Of a stretch of 64,000 nucleotides of DNA, positions 7,115-16,696 are shown one piece after another. This stretch comes from RGIG3528 sp045616485 (GTDB lineage: Bacteria; Bacillota; Clostridia; Lachnospirales; Lachnospiraceae). The DNA is taken from contig JAZLGU010000044.1 in NCBI GenBank assembly GCA_045616485.1, positions 1-64,000 on the forward strand, read 5' to 3'. The position numbers and the translations under genes were made by a program. Position 1 is the stretch's first letter. Each line of letters starts with the position of its first letter. The notes below the pieces were generated by a model that had not been told where the DNA came from, ran no database searches, and worked only from the letters and a program-made list of their open reading frames with translations.

Positions 7115-7200
7115 GGAGATAAAGAGTTCTCCATTTATTCCACTTCGTTTCATAAAAGGAGATAAAGAGTTTCCCATTTATTCCACTTCGTTTCATAAAA
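7115..7200 (+). repeat. Tandem 43-bp direct repeat carrying a ribosome binding site
   Basis: Two copies (7115-7157 and 7158-7200) differ at two bases and each begins GGAGATAA; a third start of the unit (GGAGATAACA) is the actual ribosome binding site of the aminotransferase gene. The effect is a leader with three Shine-Dalgarno-like sites, only the last followed by a start codon. Confidence 0.85.
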
Positions 7201-7209
7201 GGAGATAAC

Positions 7210-8409
7210 ATGTCACTTGAACTTTCTAAAAAAGCACTAGCAGTAAAGCCTTCATCTACCCTGGCTATCACAGCCAAGGCTAAGAAAATGAAAGCTGAGG
7301 GTATCGATGTAGTAGGATTTGGTGCAGGTGAGCCGGATTTTAATACACCTCAGAATATTTGTGATGCAGCCAAAAAAGCTATTGACGATGGCTTTACCAA
7401 GTATACACCTGCTTCAGGTACAGTAGAGCTGCGACAGGCTATTGCCCAGAAGTTTAAAAGATTTAATAATCTTTCCTACGATATAAGTCAGATAGTAGTA
7501 TCTAACGGTGGTAAGCATTCTCTTACCAATGTTTTTGAGGCTATTATTAATCCCGGTGATGAGGTCATCATCCCTGCACCTTTCTGGCTCAGCTATCCTG
7601 AGATAGTAAAGCTTTGTGGCGGTGTACCTGTTATCGTTGACTGTCCTGCCAGCCAGAGCTATAAAATGACAGCTGCTCAGCTGCAGGCTGCTATTACAGA
7701 GAGGACAAAGGCAGTTGTACTCAATACTCCTTCCAATCCCACAGGTATGATATATACCAAGGATGAGCTACTTGAGCTGGCTCAGGTCATTGTAAAGAAT
7801 GATATCTACTGTGTATCCGACGAGATGTACGAGAATCTCGTATATACAGATGATGAGGTCGTATCTATAGCTTCCCTGGGTCAGGATATCTATGACCGTA
7901 CCATTACCTGCTCCGGCGTATCAAAGGCCTATGCCATGACCGGCTGGAGAATAGGCTATGTAGGCGCTCCTCGTGAGATTGCTGCTCTTATGGGCTCCAT
8001 CCAGTCTCATCAGACTTCCAATCCCGGCTCTATCGCTCAGGCTGCTTCTTTAGAGGCTCTTTGCGGCCCTCAGGACACTATTGAGGATATGAGAAAAGAA
8101 TTTGACAGAAGAAGAGTATATATGTATGACAGACTGTCCTCCATGCCTCTTATTTCCTGTCTGAAGCCTCAGGGTGCTTTCTATGTATTTGTAGATATGA
8201 CCAATGTTTTTGGCAAAAAGTATCAGGAGCAGACTATTGAAAATATCGGCGATGTAGCTCGTATCCTTATCGACGATTACAAGACAGCAGTTATTCCTTG
8301 TGCTGATTTTGGTGCCCCCAATCATATGCGTCTTTCCTATGCCATCTCCATGGAAAACATCGAGAAGGGTCTGGATAGAATAGAAGGCTTCCTCAATACT
8401 ATCTGCTAA
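7210..8409 (+). CDS. Class I pyridoxal-phosphate aminotransferase, aspartate aminotransferase type
   Basis: A 399-residue cytoplasmic enzyme, normal length for the family. Catalytic features are in place: GAGEPDFNTP near residue 38, SNPTG at 175-179, the Asp204 that contacts the pyridine nitrogen (VSDEMY), the Schiff-base lysine Lys239 in SGVSKAYAMTGWRIG, and the later Arg that binds the substrate carboxylate (NHMRLSYA). Such enzymes move the amino group between aspartate and 2-oxoglutarate; subgroup Ib members may also use prephenate or other amino acids, which sequence alone does not settle. AAAGGAG lies 6 bases before ATG. A terminator separates it from proC. Confidence 0.9.
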   Translation: MSLELSKKALAVKPSSTLAITAKAKKMKAEGIDVVGFGAGEPDFNTPQNICDAAKKAIDDGFTKYTPASGTVELRQAIAQKFKRFNNLSYDISQIVVSNGGKHSLTNVFEAIINPGDEVIIPAPFWLSYPEIVKLCGGVPVIVDCPASQSYKMTAAQLQAAITERTKAVVLNTPSNPTGMIYTKDELLELAQVIVKNDIYCVSDEMYENLVYTDDEVVSIASLGQDIYDRTITCSGVSKAYAMTGWRIGYVGAPREIAALMGSIQSHQTSNPGSIAQAASLEALCGPQDTIEDMRKEFDRRRVYMYDRLSSMPLISCLKPQGAFYVFVDMTNVFGKKYQEQTIENIGDVARILIDDYKTAVIPCADFGAPNHMRLSYAISMENIEKGLDRIEGFLNTIC

Positions 8410-8445
8410 AATAAAATTAAAAGAGAATAGGAAAATCCTTGTTTT

Positions 8446-8487
8446 TAGGCCAGTTTTATTATACAATAAAGACTGGCCTATTTTTTT
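8446..8487 (+). terminator. Rho-independent terminator after the aminotransferase gene
   Basis: Stem TAGGCCAGT / ACTGGCCTA extended by A/T pairs, short loop, followed by TTTTTTT. Confidence 0.9.
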
Positions 8488-8510
8488 ATTATACTTAAAG
8501 AGGAGATTTT

Positions 8511-9308
8511 ATGATCGGATTTATCGGTACCGGCAATATGGGTATGCCACTTATAAGTGGTGCCATAGAGGCTTTTGGCCATGATAATGTTATTATCCAT
8601 GGTAAGAATGAAAGAAAAAATGATGAGATATCCTGTAAATCTCATATAGTCTGCGGCTCCTCCAATAAAGAGGTAGTAAAGCTGTCCGAGCTTATTATAC
8701 TGGCTATAAAGCCCCAGGTATATGACGAGGTATTTGCTGAGATAAAAGAGACTGTACTTACATCCACCGGTAAAAAGACCTTTGTGTCTCTGGCTCCCGG
8801 TCGTACCTGCGCCTCCATTGAAGAATACTTTGAAGGCAAGGTAAATGTAGTACGCGCCATGCCCAATACTCCTGCCCAGATAAAGCAGGGTATGACAGCC
8901 ATATCTTTTTCCGATTCCTTTGACGGAAAAAAGGATGATGTGCTTAAGCTTTTTTCCTGCGTAGGTAAAAGCGTATGCATGCCGGAGAGACTTATTGATT
9001 CCAGTATAGTAGCTTCCGGATCATCACCTGCTTTCGTATATATGTTTATAGAAGCGCTGGCTGATGGAGCCGTAAAGTATGGTATTCCTCGTGAGCAGGC
9101 TATCCAGATGGCCGCTCAGACTGTTCTGGGCTCAGCCCGTATGGTGCTGGAGTCTAAAGAGCATCCTGCCATTCTTAAAGATAAAGTATGTTCTCCCGGC
9201 GGTACCACTATTTGCGGTGTAGCTGCCCTGGAGGAGTACGGCTTTAGAAATGCCATTATAAAGGCCTGTGATGCCACCTATGAAAAGGCATCTGCTTTAA
9301 AGAAATGA
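8511..9308 (+). CDS. proC: Pyrroline-5-carboxylate reductase
   Basis: The last step of proline synthesis: reduction of pyrroline-5-carboxylate with NAD(P)H. The 265-residue protein starts with the dinucleotide fold GFIGTGNMG (3-11), has the internal AIKPQVYDEV and RAMPNTPAQIKQGMTA segments, and the C-terminal family signature around DKVCSPGGTTICGVAALEE. Length is typical. AGGAG lies 7 bases before ATG. The stop codon overlaps the start of the Nudix gene (ATGA), so the two are translationally coupled. Confidence 0.95.
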   Translation: MIGFIGTGNMGMPLISGAIEAFGHDNVIIHGKNERKNDEISCKSHIVCGSSNKEVVKLSELIILAIKPQVYDEVFAEIKETVLTSTGKKTFVSLAPGRTCASIEEYFEGKVNVVRAMPNTPAQIKQGMTAISFSDSFDGKKDDVLKLFSCVGKSVCMPERLIDSSIVASGSSPAFVYMFIEALADGAVKYGIPREQAIQMAAQTVLGSARMVLESKEHPAILKDKVCSPGGTTICGVAALEEYGFRNAIIKACDATYEKASALKK

Positions 9309-9853
9309 TTATGGATACACCAAAAATAAAATCAAAAGAATTAATTAAAAAAGGCTCTATAGTAGAATTTTACAGTCTGGATATGGAGATGCCCGGTGGC
9401 CATACCGCCAGATGGGATTTTGTGAGCCATAGAGGAGCTGCTGCCATTATTTGTCCTGATGGGACAGGACGTATATATATGGTCAGACAGTATCGTCCCG
9501 GCACTGATTCCATTACTTTAGAGATACCTGCAGGCTGTGTGGATGCAGGTGAAGATAAAAAGACTGCAGCTATGCGTGAGCTGGAGGAAGAGGTAGGTGT
9601 AAAGTGCGAGACAGCAGAGCATCTTATTACCTACTATGGCATCCCGGCCTACAACAATGAATGTGTAGAGATATACATAGCAAAAAATATCAGCGCCGGC
9701 CATCAGCATCTGGATGCGGACGAGCAGATTACAGTAGAATCTTACTCTTTATCTGAGCTTACGGACATGATTTTATCCGGTGTTATAGTCGATGGGAAGA
9801 CTATCGCAGGCATTCTGGCTTATAAAGAGAAGTTAAATAAAAAGGAAATATAA
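9305..9853 (+). CDS. Nudix hydrolase, ADP-ribose pyrophosphatase type
   Basis: A 182-residue enzyme likely to split ADP-ribose into AMP and ribose 5-phosphate. The Nudix box is complete at residues 77-99: GCVDAGE, seven residues, then RELEEEVGV. Upstream 'VRQYRPGTDSITLEIPAG' is the form seen in NudF/YqkG-type ADP-ribose pyrophosphatases, which is why I prefer that to other Nudix substrates. ATG 9305 overlaps the proC stop; ATG 9311 (two residues later) is equally possible. It lies 18 bp before the nucleoside phosphorylase gene, a common salvage-type pairing. Confidence 0.85.
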   Translation: MIMDTPKIKSKELIKKGSIVEFYSLDMEMPGGHTARWDFVSHRGAAAIICPDGTGRIYMVRQYRPGTDSITLEIPAGCVDAGEDKKTAAMRELEEEVGVKCETAEHLITYYGIPAYNNECVEIYIAKNISAGHQHLDADEQITVESYSLSELTDMILSGVIVDGKTIAGILAYKEKLNKKEI

Positions 9854-9871
9854 TAAAGGAGATACTTTCTT

Positions 9872-11197
9872 ATGAGAATGTATGATTTAATTACCAAAAA
9901 GAAACATGGTGAAGAATTAACAAAAGAAGAGATAACATTTATTATTAACGGCTATACAGAGGGTACTATCCCTGATTATCAGATGTCTTCCTTCCTCATG
10001 GCAGTATACTTTAAGGGTATGACAGACCGTGAGACAGTAGATATGACCAATGCCATGATAGATACCGGCGACAGACTTGATCTGTCCGCTATTAAGGGCG
10101 TAAAAGCCGATAAGCATTCCACAGGCGGTGTAGGCGATAAGACCAGTCTTATTATCGGACCTATGGTAGCTGCCCTTGGTGTTCCTGTAGCCAAGATGAG
10201 CGGACGTGGTCTGGGTCATACCGGCGGCACCATCGACAAGCTGGAGAGCTTTAAAGGCTTTTCCGTTTCTCTTACCGATCAGCAGTTTATAGATAATGTA
10301 AATCAGATTGGTCTTGCCATTATGGGTCAGACAGCCAATCTGGTACCTGCAGATAAGAAGATCTATGCCCTTCGTGACGTTACAGCTACAGTAGACAATA
10401 TGTCTCTTATTGCAGCTTCCATCATGAGTAAAAAGATAGCTGCAGGCTCTGACGTTATTGTTCTTGATGTTAAGGTAGGCTCCGGCGCCTTTATGAAGAC
10501 TCTGGAAGACGCCAAAGACCTGGCTGAGACTATGGTACGCTTAGGTGAGGGCTGTGGTCGTAAGACTTACGCAGTTCTTTCCGATATGAGCCAGCCTTTA
10601 GGTGAGTACGTAGGTAATGCCCTGGAGGCCTATGAGGCTATTGAAGCCCTTAAGGGACGCGGTCCTGAGGACTTAATGGAGGCCTGCATGACTCTTGCTT
10701 CCTATATGCTTATCGGTGCCGGTAAGGCTCGTGATGCAGCAGAAGCCCAGAGACTTTTACAGGGTACTATTGATAGCGGCGCAGCTCTTAAAAAGCTTAG
10801 CGAGTTTGTGGCAGCTCAGGGCGGCGATGCGTCTGTTATCGAGAAAAACGGCAAATTCTCCCACACAGAATTTTGCGAAGATATTATTTCTACCACAGAG
10901 GGCTATGTATCTGAGATCATCACTGATGAGATTGGTATGACCAGCCTTATCCTGGGTGGTGGCCGTGAGACTAAGGAGTCAGATATTGACCTGTCAGTAG
11001 GTATCAAGATACTTAAAAAGGTAGGCGACTACGTATCCAAGGGCGATCCTATTGCCAGACTTTATGCCAATGATGTAGAAAAGCTTAAAGTGGCATCTGC
11101 CCGCCTGCAGGCTGCTTATATCTACTCAGATAAGAAAGTAGAAAAGCCCAAGCATGTTCTTGGCATTATTACAAAGGACGAGACGATTATTTTCTAG
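9872..11197 (+). CDS. pdp: Pyrimidine-nucleoside phosphorylase
   Basis: A 441-residue glycosyltransferase that splits uridine and thymidine with phosphate to give the base and (deoxy)ribose 1-phosphate. The family signature SGRGLGHTGGTIDKLE is at 110-125, preceded by KHSTGGVGDKTS, which binds phosphate. N-terminal alpha-helical, central alpha/beta and C-terminal beta domains (about 345 on) are all present. AGGAG is 10 bases before ATG 9872. Whether it is Pdp (uridine and thymidine) or DeoA (thymidine only) is not settled by what I see; Firmicute enzymes are usually Pdp. Confidence 0.9.
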   Translation: MRMYDLITKKKHGEELTKEEITFIINGYTEGTIPDYQMSSFLMAVYFKGMTDRETVDMTNAMIDTGDRLDLSAIKGVKADKHSTGGVGDKTSLIIGPMVAALGVPVAKMSGRGLGHTGGTIDKLESFKGFSVSLTDQQFIDNVNQIGLAIMGQTANLVPADKKIYALRDVTATVDNMSLIAASIMSKKIAAGSDVIVLDVKVGSGAFMKTLEDAKDLAETMVRLGEGCGRKTYAVLSDMSQPLGEYVGNALEAYEAIEALKGRGPEDLMEACMTLASYMLIGAGKARDAAEAQRLLQGTIDSGAALKKLSEFVAAQGGDASVIEKNGKFSHTEFCEDIISTTEGYVSEIITDEIGMTSLILGGGRETKESDIDLSVGIKILKKVGDYVSKGDPIARLYANDVEKLKVASARLQAAYIYSDKKVEKPKHVLGIITKDETIIF

Positions 11198-11199
11198 TT

Positions 11200-12009
11200 A
11201 TGGGATGGTATTATATAGTTTTAATAGTATTACTGGCATTATTCATACTTTTTACTTTGTATGAGATATACGAGCACAAAGTTATTGATTTTCATCACGA
11301 GGATATAGCCCTGGGTCTCCAAAAAAGAGCAGTGGTTATATCCGATGTGCATGATTGCCCTGTTTCCGAAAGGACTTATAAAAAAATAGCGGCAGAAAAG
11401 CCTGACTATATTTTTGTAGCAGGGGATGTTATAAATAAAAGGACTAAGAATTATGAAAAGGGTCTTTCAGTACTGCATAGGCTGGCAGAAATAGCAGATA
11501 TTTACTACTGTCTGGGCAATCATGAAATGACCTTCAGAAGGGAGTTTCCCGTATCCTGGCAGGAGTACATAAGGAGTCTTCCTGACAATTGTTTTATCCT
11601 GGACAATGAAGAAGTCACACGTGACGGCTTTATTATCCACGGTCTTACACTTGACAGACGTTTTTACAAAAAATTCCATTTTTACAATACGGAGCATGAG
11701 GATTTGTCCTTCTATAAAGACAAGCAAACGGATCTTCCCAGGATAGTGCTGGCTCACAATCCTGACTATGTGGATATGTATATTCGTGCTATGCATCCTA
11801 GCCTTATCATATCCGGCCATTGTCATGGTGGACTTATCCGCCTTATGAATGGCGAGGGACTGATTTTTTCCAGTCCTACAGGGCCCAGAAGAGGCGCAGG
11901 TATGTATTCTGTAAAGGGTAGCCTGCTGCTGGTACATCGTGGCATGGGCTCCCACACCATCCCCCTTCGTATCCACAACAGATGCGAAGTCATAACTATC
12001 GATTTTTAA
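11200..12009 (+). CDS. Membrane-anchored metallophosphoesterase
   Basis: A 269-residue calcineurin-type phosphoesterase of the YkuE/YaeI group. One N-terminal membrane helix (about 3-21) is followed by the metal ligands in order: SDVHD (48-52), GDV (75-77), GNHE (106-109), then a histidine near LAHNPDYVD and the final GHCHGG. Relatives act on phosphoesters such as UDP-diacylglycerol-type lipids or cell-wall precursors; the substrate here is unknown. It begins two bases after the phosphorylase stop codon and 24 bp before scpA, so it is in the same operon. Confidence 0.85.
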   Translation: MGWYYIVLIVLLALFILFTLYEIYEHKVIDFHHEDIALGLQKRAVVISDVHDCPVSERTYKKIAAEKPDYIFVAGDVINKRTKNYEKGLSVLHRLAEIADIYYCLGNHEMTFRREFPVSWQEYIRSLPDNCFILDNEEVTRDGFIIHGLTLDRRFYKKFHFYNTEHEDLSFYKDKQTDLPRIVLAHNPDYVDMYIRAMHPSLIISGHCHGGLIRLMNGEGLIFSSPTGPRRGAGMYSVKGSLLLVHRGMGSHTIPLRIHNRCEVITIDF

Positions 12010-12033
12010 AAATAAAAGGCAAAAGGTTACAAA

Positions 12034-12825
12034 ATGGCAGCAATACCAGTAAAGCTTGAAGCATTCGAAGGTCCTCTTGACCTGCTTCTTCATCTGATAG
12101 ATGTAAACAAAGTAAATATTTATGATATTCCTATAGCAGAGATTACCGACCAGTATCTGGATGCCATAAAAGGCATCGAGGAAAAGGACATGGATACCAT
12201 GAGTGAATTTTTAGTAATGGCCTCCACCTTATTACGATTAAAGTCGGATATGCTGCTGCCCAAGGAGATCGATGAAGAGACCGGTGAAGAGATTGATCCT
12301 AGAGCAGAGCTGGTAGAGCGACTCTTAGAGTATAAGATGTATAAGTATACCAGCCTGGAGCTTAAAGATATGCAGATGGATGCAGACAGAATGCTTTTCA
12401 GAAAGTCCAATCTGCCTCCTGAGATCCTTAATTATCACGAGGAAGTGCCTGTCTCAGAGCTCTTAAATGATATTACTCTTAAAAAGCTTAATGACATCTT
12501 TGACGCAGTTATGAAAAAGCGTGAGGATAAGGTGGATCCTATCAGAAGTAAATTCGGTAAGATCGAGAAAGAAGAGATCAGCCTGTCCAGAAAGATGTAT
12601 CATGTCCAGGAGTATGGCATCCTCCATCGCAAGTTTTCTTTTAAGACTTTACTGGAGTCCCAGCATGATAAAATGGATGTTATAGTTACCTTCCTTTGTA
12701 TACTGGAGCTTATGAAAATGGGCAGGATGAATATTACTCAGCAGGATATTTTTGAGGATATCGAAATAGAGTACACAGCTACAGATATTGTAGACTTTGA
12801 TGAAACTAATTCTTTTGGGTTATAA
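12034..12825 (+). CDS. scpA: Segregation and condensation protein A
   Basis: The kleisin subunit of the SMC-ScpAB condensin complex, which organises and separates the chromosome. The 263-residue protein shows the N-terminal 'FEGPLDLLLHLID' segment that binds the SMC neck, the 'SEFLVMASTLLRLKSDMLLP' helix, an acidic linker, and a C-terminal winged-helix region that meets the SMC head. Length is typical. It is followed 16 bp later by its partner scpB. Confidence 0.95.
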   Translation: MAAIPVKLEAFEGPLDLLLHLIDVNKVNIYDIPIAEITDQYLDAIKGIEEKDMDTMSEFLVMASTLLRLKSDMLLPKEIDEETGEEIDPRAELVERLLEYKMYKYTSLELKDMQMDADRMLFRKSNLPPEILNYHEEVPVSELLNDITLKKLNDIFDAVMKKREDKVDPIRSKFGKIEKEEISLSRKMYHVQEYGILHRKFSFKTLLESQHDKMDVIVTFLCILELMKMGRMNITQQDIFEDIEIEYTATDIVDFDETNSFGL

Positions 12826-12841
12826 GGGGATTTTGAATTAA

Positions 12842-13414
12842 ATGGATGAAATAAAAGCATTAGAAGCAAAAATTGAAGCTATTCTTTTTACCATGGGTGA
12901 GGCAGTAGAGGCTGACCGTATCGCTATAGCTCTGGAGCAGGATACTGATGCCGTAAGAAATATTATTCGTGATATGGCACTTAAATACAAAGAGGCTGAT
13001 CGCGGTATCCAGATCATAGAGCTCAATGATTCCTTCCAGCTCTGCACCAAGCCTGACATGTATGAGTACATTATCAAGGTGGCTCATGCCCCTAAAAAGC
13101 CTGTACTTACAGATGTTTTACTGGAGACCCTGTCCATCATAGCTTATAAGCAGCCCATTACCAGGACTGAGATATCCGCTATTCGCGGTGTCAATTGCGA
13201 TCATGCGGTAAGCAAGCTGGTAGAGTACAATCTGGCTACTGAGCTGGGCCGTATGGATGCTCCCGGACGTCCTATAGCCTTTGGTACCACAGAAGAATTT
13301 CTTCGTCACTTTGGCCTTAGCAGCCTGTCCGATCTGCCTATCGTCAATCCCGAAAAGCTGGAAGACTTCAAGATAGAAGTCCAGCAGGAACTGCAGTTAA
13401 CATTAGATATCTAA
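12842..13414 (+). CDS. scpB: Segregation and condensation protein B
   Basis: The 190-residue dimeric partner that binds the middle of ScpA. Two winged-helix domains are visible: 'IEAILFTMGEAVEADRIAIAL' at the start and 'LLETLSIIAYKQPITRTEISAIRGVNCDHAV' in the second, which is the most conserved part of the family. GGGG lies 12 bases before ATG. The SNF2 helicase gene follows after 18 bp. Confidence 0.95.
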   Translation: MDEIKALEAKIEAILFTMGEAVEADRIAIALEQDTDAVRNIIRDMALKYKEADRGIQIIELNDSFQLCTKPDMYEYIIKVAHAPKKPVLTDVLLETLSIIAYKQPITRTEISAIRGVNCDHAVSKLVEYNLATELGRMDAPGRPIAFGTTEEFLRHFGLSSLSDLPIVNPEKLEDFKIEVQQELQLTLDI

Positions 13415-13432
13415 TTTTTTAAAGGAAGAAAA

Positions 13433-16400
13433 ATGATACATCTTTCAAAGCAAAAAATCAGAGATTTAGCAGCAGATGAGATGTCCTATAATAAGGGCGT
13501 CACATATTTTAACAATGGCCACATTCAGTCAGCATCCTACTCAAAGCAGAGCAACAAATACCGCTTTGTCATAAAGGGAGCCAGCAGCTATGTGGTCAAT
13601 ATAAATGAGCTTTCCGACGGCATGTTTGACTATACCTGTACCTGTCCCGGCAGCAAGCTGGAGAAGGGCGCCTGCAAGCATGTTGTATGCTCATTATGCA
13701 TGCTTTTTAAGCATCAGGAGAAGCAGGAGGGCAATCTGCCCAAGACCTCTGAAGAAAAGCGCATATACAACGTTTTAGACTATTTTGACAATCAGAACAG
13801 CCTGTCATTAACAGGCGATGTTTTCCATATAGAGCCAGTCATCACTTTGCCCGGTATGCTGAAAAATGCTTCCGGCAAGGCCATGATTTCCATTAAAGTA
13901 GGCTCCAATCGACTTTATAAAGTACAGAATCTAAAGAAGTTTCTGGACTCCTTTGTGCGTCAGGACCCTATAGTACTGGGTAAGGACTTTCATTTCATCT
14001 ATGGTGAGAGCGCCTTTGACAAAGATTCCAAAATGTTTTTAGACTATCTCTTAGGCATATTTGACGTGGCTGAGCTTACTGCCGGAAAAGACGGCAATGA
14101 GATTTTTTCCAGAAGTCAGATGATTATCTCAAAGTTTCTTTTTATCAAGCTGCTTAAGCAGATAGGTAATCTTAGCTGTACTTTGGAGCTCTATGGTAAT
14201 ACATATACAGATGTAAAGTGTGTTACCCAGAATCCCAATATCGAATTTGATTTAATAGATTTTAATGACTCTGTTATTTTTGACTATAAGGACAAAGAGC
14301 CTGTTATTCCTGTGACGGAGAATGGCGAAGTCCTTTACAGAGATGGATTTTTATATACGCCTGACAAGGTATTTCTTCGTAATTTCCTTCCATTTTTCAA
14401 CAATCTGGGAGGCGACAGGGCTTCTTTAGTATTTGAGGGCAAGTACAAGCAGCGTTTCCTGGAAAATGTACTGCCAAAGCTCCACGAGACTATGGAGATC
14501 AATATCCCGGAAGAGCTTTCCGACAAGTATATTTCTCCTGAGTTAAAAGCAGAGATTTATTTTGACAGATATAATAATTATATAAAGGCTGAGCTTATTT
14601 TTACCTATGGTGATTATAAGTTTAATTCCTTTGAGAGTCCTAAAAGTGCTCCTTACATTATCTTAAGAGATAAGGAAAAGGAGCGGAGAATGGCTGAGAT
14701 ACTGGAGAGTCACGGCTTTGATGCTTTTTCCGGCTTCTATCTTTTAAGAGCTGATAACGGTATCTACGACTTTATTACAGTAGGTGTGGATGAGCTTAAA
14801 GAATATGCTGAACTTTTCTACTCAGAGGACTTTAAGAAGCTTAAGAACAACCAGAACAGAAGATTCAGTATAGGTCTTAATGTCTCCAAAGAAAGCGATC
14901 TGCTGGATCTCACTCTGTCCTACGGAGAGATCTCCAAAGAGGAAATGAAGCAGATTTTCCGCGCTTACAGACTGAAAAAGAAATTTTACCGTCTGTCAGA
15001 TGGCTCCTTTATAGACCTGCAGTCTGAGGAGTTCCATGAGCTTAATGACATCCTGGATGATTTCTCCATATCTGCCAAGGATATTGAGAAAAAGGATGAT
15101 CTGCGTATCTCCAAGGGCCTTGCTATATTTGCCGACAGAGTATTCGACGAGGGTCGTTTTATCGTCAGCAAAAACGAAGAATTCAAGTCCCTGGTATCCA
15201 ATATACTGGAGGGTCAGAATGAGGATTATGCTATCCCTTCAGGTATTACTGCCGAGCTTCGTTCATATCAGGTCAATGGCTATAAATGGCTAATGAATCT
15301 TGCAAGCAATGGTCTGGGCGGTATCCTGGCCGACGATATGGGTCTTGGTAAGACTCTGCAAAGTATCGTATATATCACAGAGATGAAGAGACGCTTCCCA
15401 GGCGAGCAGTTCTTAATAGTTTGTCCTACTTCAGTAGTATACAATTGGATGGATGAATTTGAGACATTCTCCCCGGATCTCAAATGTCGCATCATAGAAG
15501 GCCTTCCACAGGAGCGAGAGGCCCTCATAAAGGACAGCAAGGGCTTTGATGTGCTTATTACCTCATACCCGCTGGTAAGACGCGATTATACGGCATATGA
15601 AGGCAAGATGTTCAATACTATTTTCCTTGATGAAGCCCAGTTTATCAAAAATGCAGCTTCAGTAAATGCCAAGACAGTAAAGGCACTTGAATCCAAGCAC
15701 AGATTTGCACTTACAGGTACTCCTATAGAAAACAGCCTGTCAGAGCTTTGGTCCATATTTGATTTTATCATGCCTTTTTACCTGCTTTCATATACAAAGT
15801 TCATTACCAAGTATGAAAAGCCTATTACCAAGGGTGACGAAGGCATAAAGGCCGTATTAAACAAGCGCATTCAGCCATTTGTAATGCGTCGTATGAAGTC
15901 AGATGTGCTGCTGGAATTACCTGAAAAGATAGAAGAAAAGATGACTGCGGAGCTGACACCAGAGCAGAAGAGTATCTATGTGTCATATTTGGAAAGTGTA
16001 AAGGGAGACCTGCGTGCCGAGCTTATGAGCGAGGGTATCAATGCCTCCAGATTCCAGATACTGGCAGCCCTTACCAGACTCCGTCAGATATGCTGTCATC
16101 CGGCTACCTTCCTGGAAAATTACGATGGTACCTCAGGTAAAATGGAGCTTTTCTTAGAGCTTTTACCAAATCTCATTGAGAATGGCCACAGAGTGCTGGT
16201 ATTCTCCCAGTTTACCAGTATGCTGGACATCATAAAGAGTGAGCTGGATAAGAGAGGATATACCTATTTTTACTTGGATGGCGCCACCAAGAATACCGAA
16301 CGTGTAGAGTACGTAAAGGCCTTCAATAGCGGCGAGCGTCATATGTTCCTAATATCTCTTAAGGCAGGCGGTACAGGCCTCAATCTGACCGGTGCCGATA

Positions 16401-16648
16401 CGGTCATTCACTTTGACCCCTGGTGGAATCCTGCTGTAGAAAATCAGGCGACAGACAGAGCCCACAGAATAGGCCAGCAAAATGTGGTAGAAGTCATTAA
16501 GCTTATCACCAAGGGCACTATAGAAGAAAAGATATATAAGCTTCAGAATAAAAAGAAGGAGCTTTCAGATTCAGTAATCTCCACAAAAGAGGTATTTATC
16601 AATTCCCTTTCCAAAGAAGAGATTATGGAATTATTCTCATTAGATTAA
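13433..16648 (+). CDS. SWIM zinc-finger SNF2-family helicase
   Basis: A 1071-residue DNA-dependent ATPase. The N-terminus has a SWIM zinc finger (Cys69-x-Cys71 ... Cys81-x-His83), then a long family-specific region (about 130-600), then the SNF2 motor: motif I DDMGLGKT near 635, DEAQ, 'LTGTPIENSLSELWSI', and the helicase C domain with 'AGGTGLNLTGAD' and 'RAHRIGQ'. SNF2 proteins use ATP to move along duplex DNA and remodel bound protein; bacterial members like RapA act on RNA polymerase, and others have no known target. Its place directly behind scpAB, with a shared terminator, suggests a role in chromosome upkeep; that is inference. AAGGAAG lies 4-5 bases before ATG. Confidence 0.9.
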   Translation: MIHLSKQKIRDLAADEMSYNKGVTYFNNGHIQSASYSKQSNKYRFVIKGASSYVVNINELSDGMFDYTCTCPGSKLEKGACKHVVCSLCMLFKHQEKQEGNLPKTSEEKRIYNVLDYFDNQNSLSLTGDVFHIEPVITLPGMLKNASGKAMISIKVGSNRLYKVQNLKKFLDSFVRQDPIVLGKDFHFIYGESAFDKDSKMFLDYLLGIFDVAELTAGKDGNEIFSRSQMIISKFLFIKLLKQIGNLSCTLELYGNTYTDVKCVTQNPNIEFDLIDFNDSVIFDYKDKEPVIPVTENGEVLYRDGFLYTPDKVFLRNFLPFFNNLGGDRASLVFEGKYKQRFLENVLPKLHETMEINIPEELSDKYISPELKAEIYFDRYNNYIKAELIFTYGDYKFNSFESPKSAPYIILRDKEKERRMAEILESHGFDAFSGFYLLRADNGIYDFITVGVDELKEYAELFYSEDFKKLKNNQNRRFSIGLNVSKESDLLDLTLSYGEISKEEMKQIFRAYRLKKKFYRLSDGSFIDLQSEEFHELNDILDDFSISAKDIEKKDDLRISKGLAIFADRVFDEGRFIVSKNEEFKSLVSNILEGQNEDYAIPSGITAELRSYQVNGYKWLMNLASNGLGGILADDMGLGKTLQSIVYITEMKRRFPGEQFLIVCPTSVVYNWMDEFETFSPDLKCRIIEGLPQEREALIKDSKGFDVLITSYPLVRRDYTAYEGKMFNTIFLDEAQFIKNAASVNAKTVKALESKHRFALTGTPIENSLSELWSIFDFIMPFYLLSYTKFITKYEKPITKGDEGIKAVLNKRIQPFVMRRMKSDVLLELPEKIEEKMTAELTPEQKSIYVSYLESVKGDLRAELMSEGINASRFQILAALTRLRQICCHPATFLENYDGTSGKMELFLELLPNLIENGHRVLVFSQFTSMLDIIKSELDKRGYTYFYLDGATKNTERVEYVKAFNSGERHMFLISLKAGGTGLNLTGADTVIHFDPWWNPAVENQATDRAHRIGQQNVVEVIKLITKGTIEEKIYKLQNKKKELSDSVISTKEVFINSLSKEEIMELFSLD

Positions 16649-16654
16649 TACATT

Positions 16655-16692
16655 AAAAAAGTTGACAGAATGGATTTTCTGTCAACTTTTTT
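16655..16692. terminator. Bidirectional terminator between SNF2 and PIG-L genes
   Basis: A perfect 16-bp stem, AAAAAAGTTGACAGAA paired with its complement, and a 6-nt loop. Poly-A and poly-T ends make it work for both convergent transcripts. Confidence 0.9.
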
Positions 16693-16696
16693 TATC

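Noticed and set aside
6872..7165. 97-codon open frame after the precursor locus
   Set aside because: It begins inside the last precursor gene, runs through the terminator and looks like translated AT-rich DNA.
6895..7209. Possible T-box or riboswitch before the aminotransferase gene
   Set aside because: No T-box sequence (TGGNACCGCG) or known aptamer core is present; only a terminator of the upstream locus and a tandem repeat.
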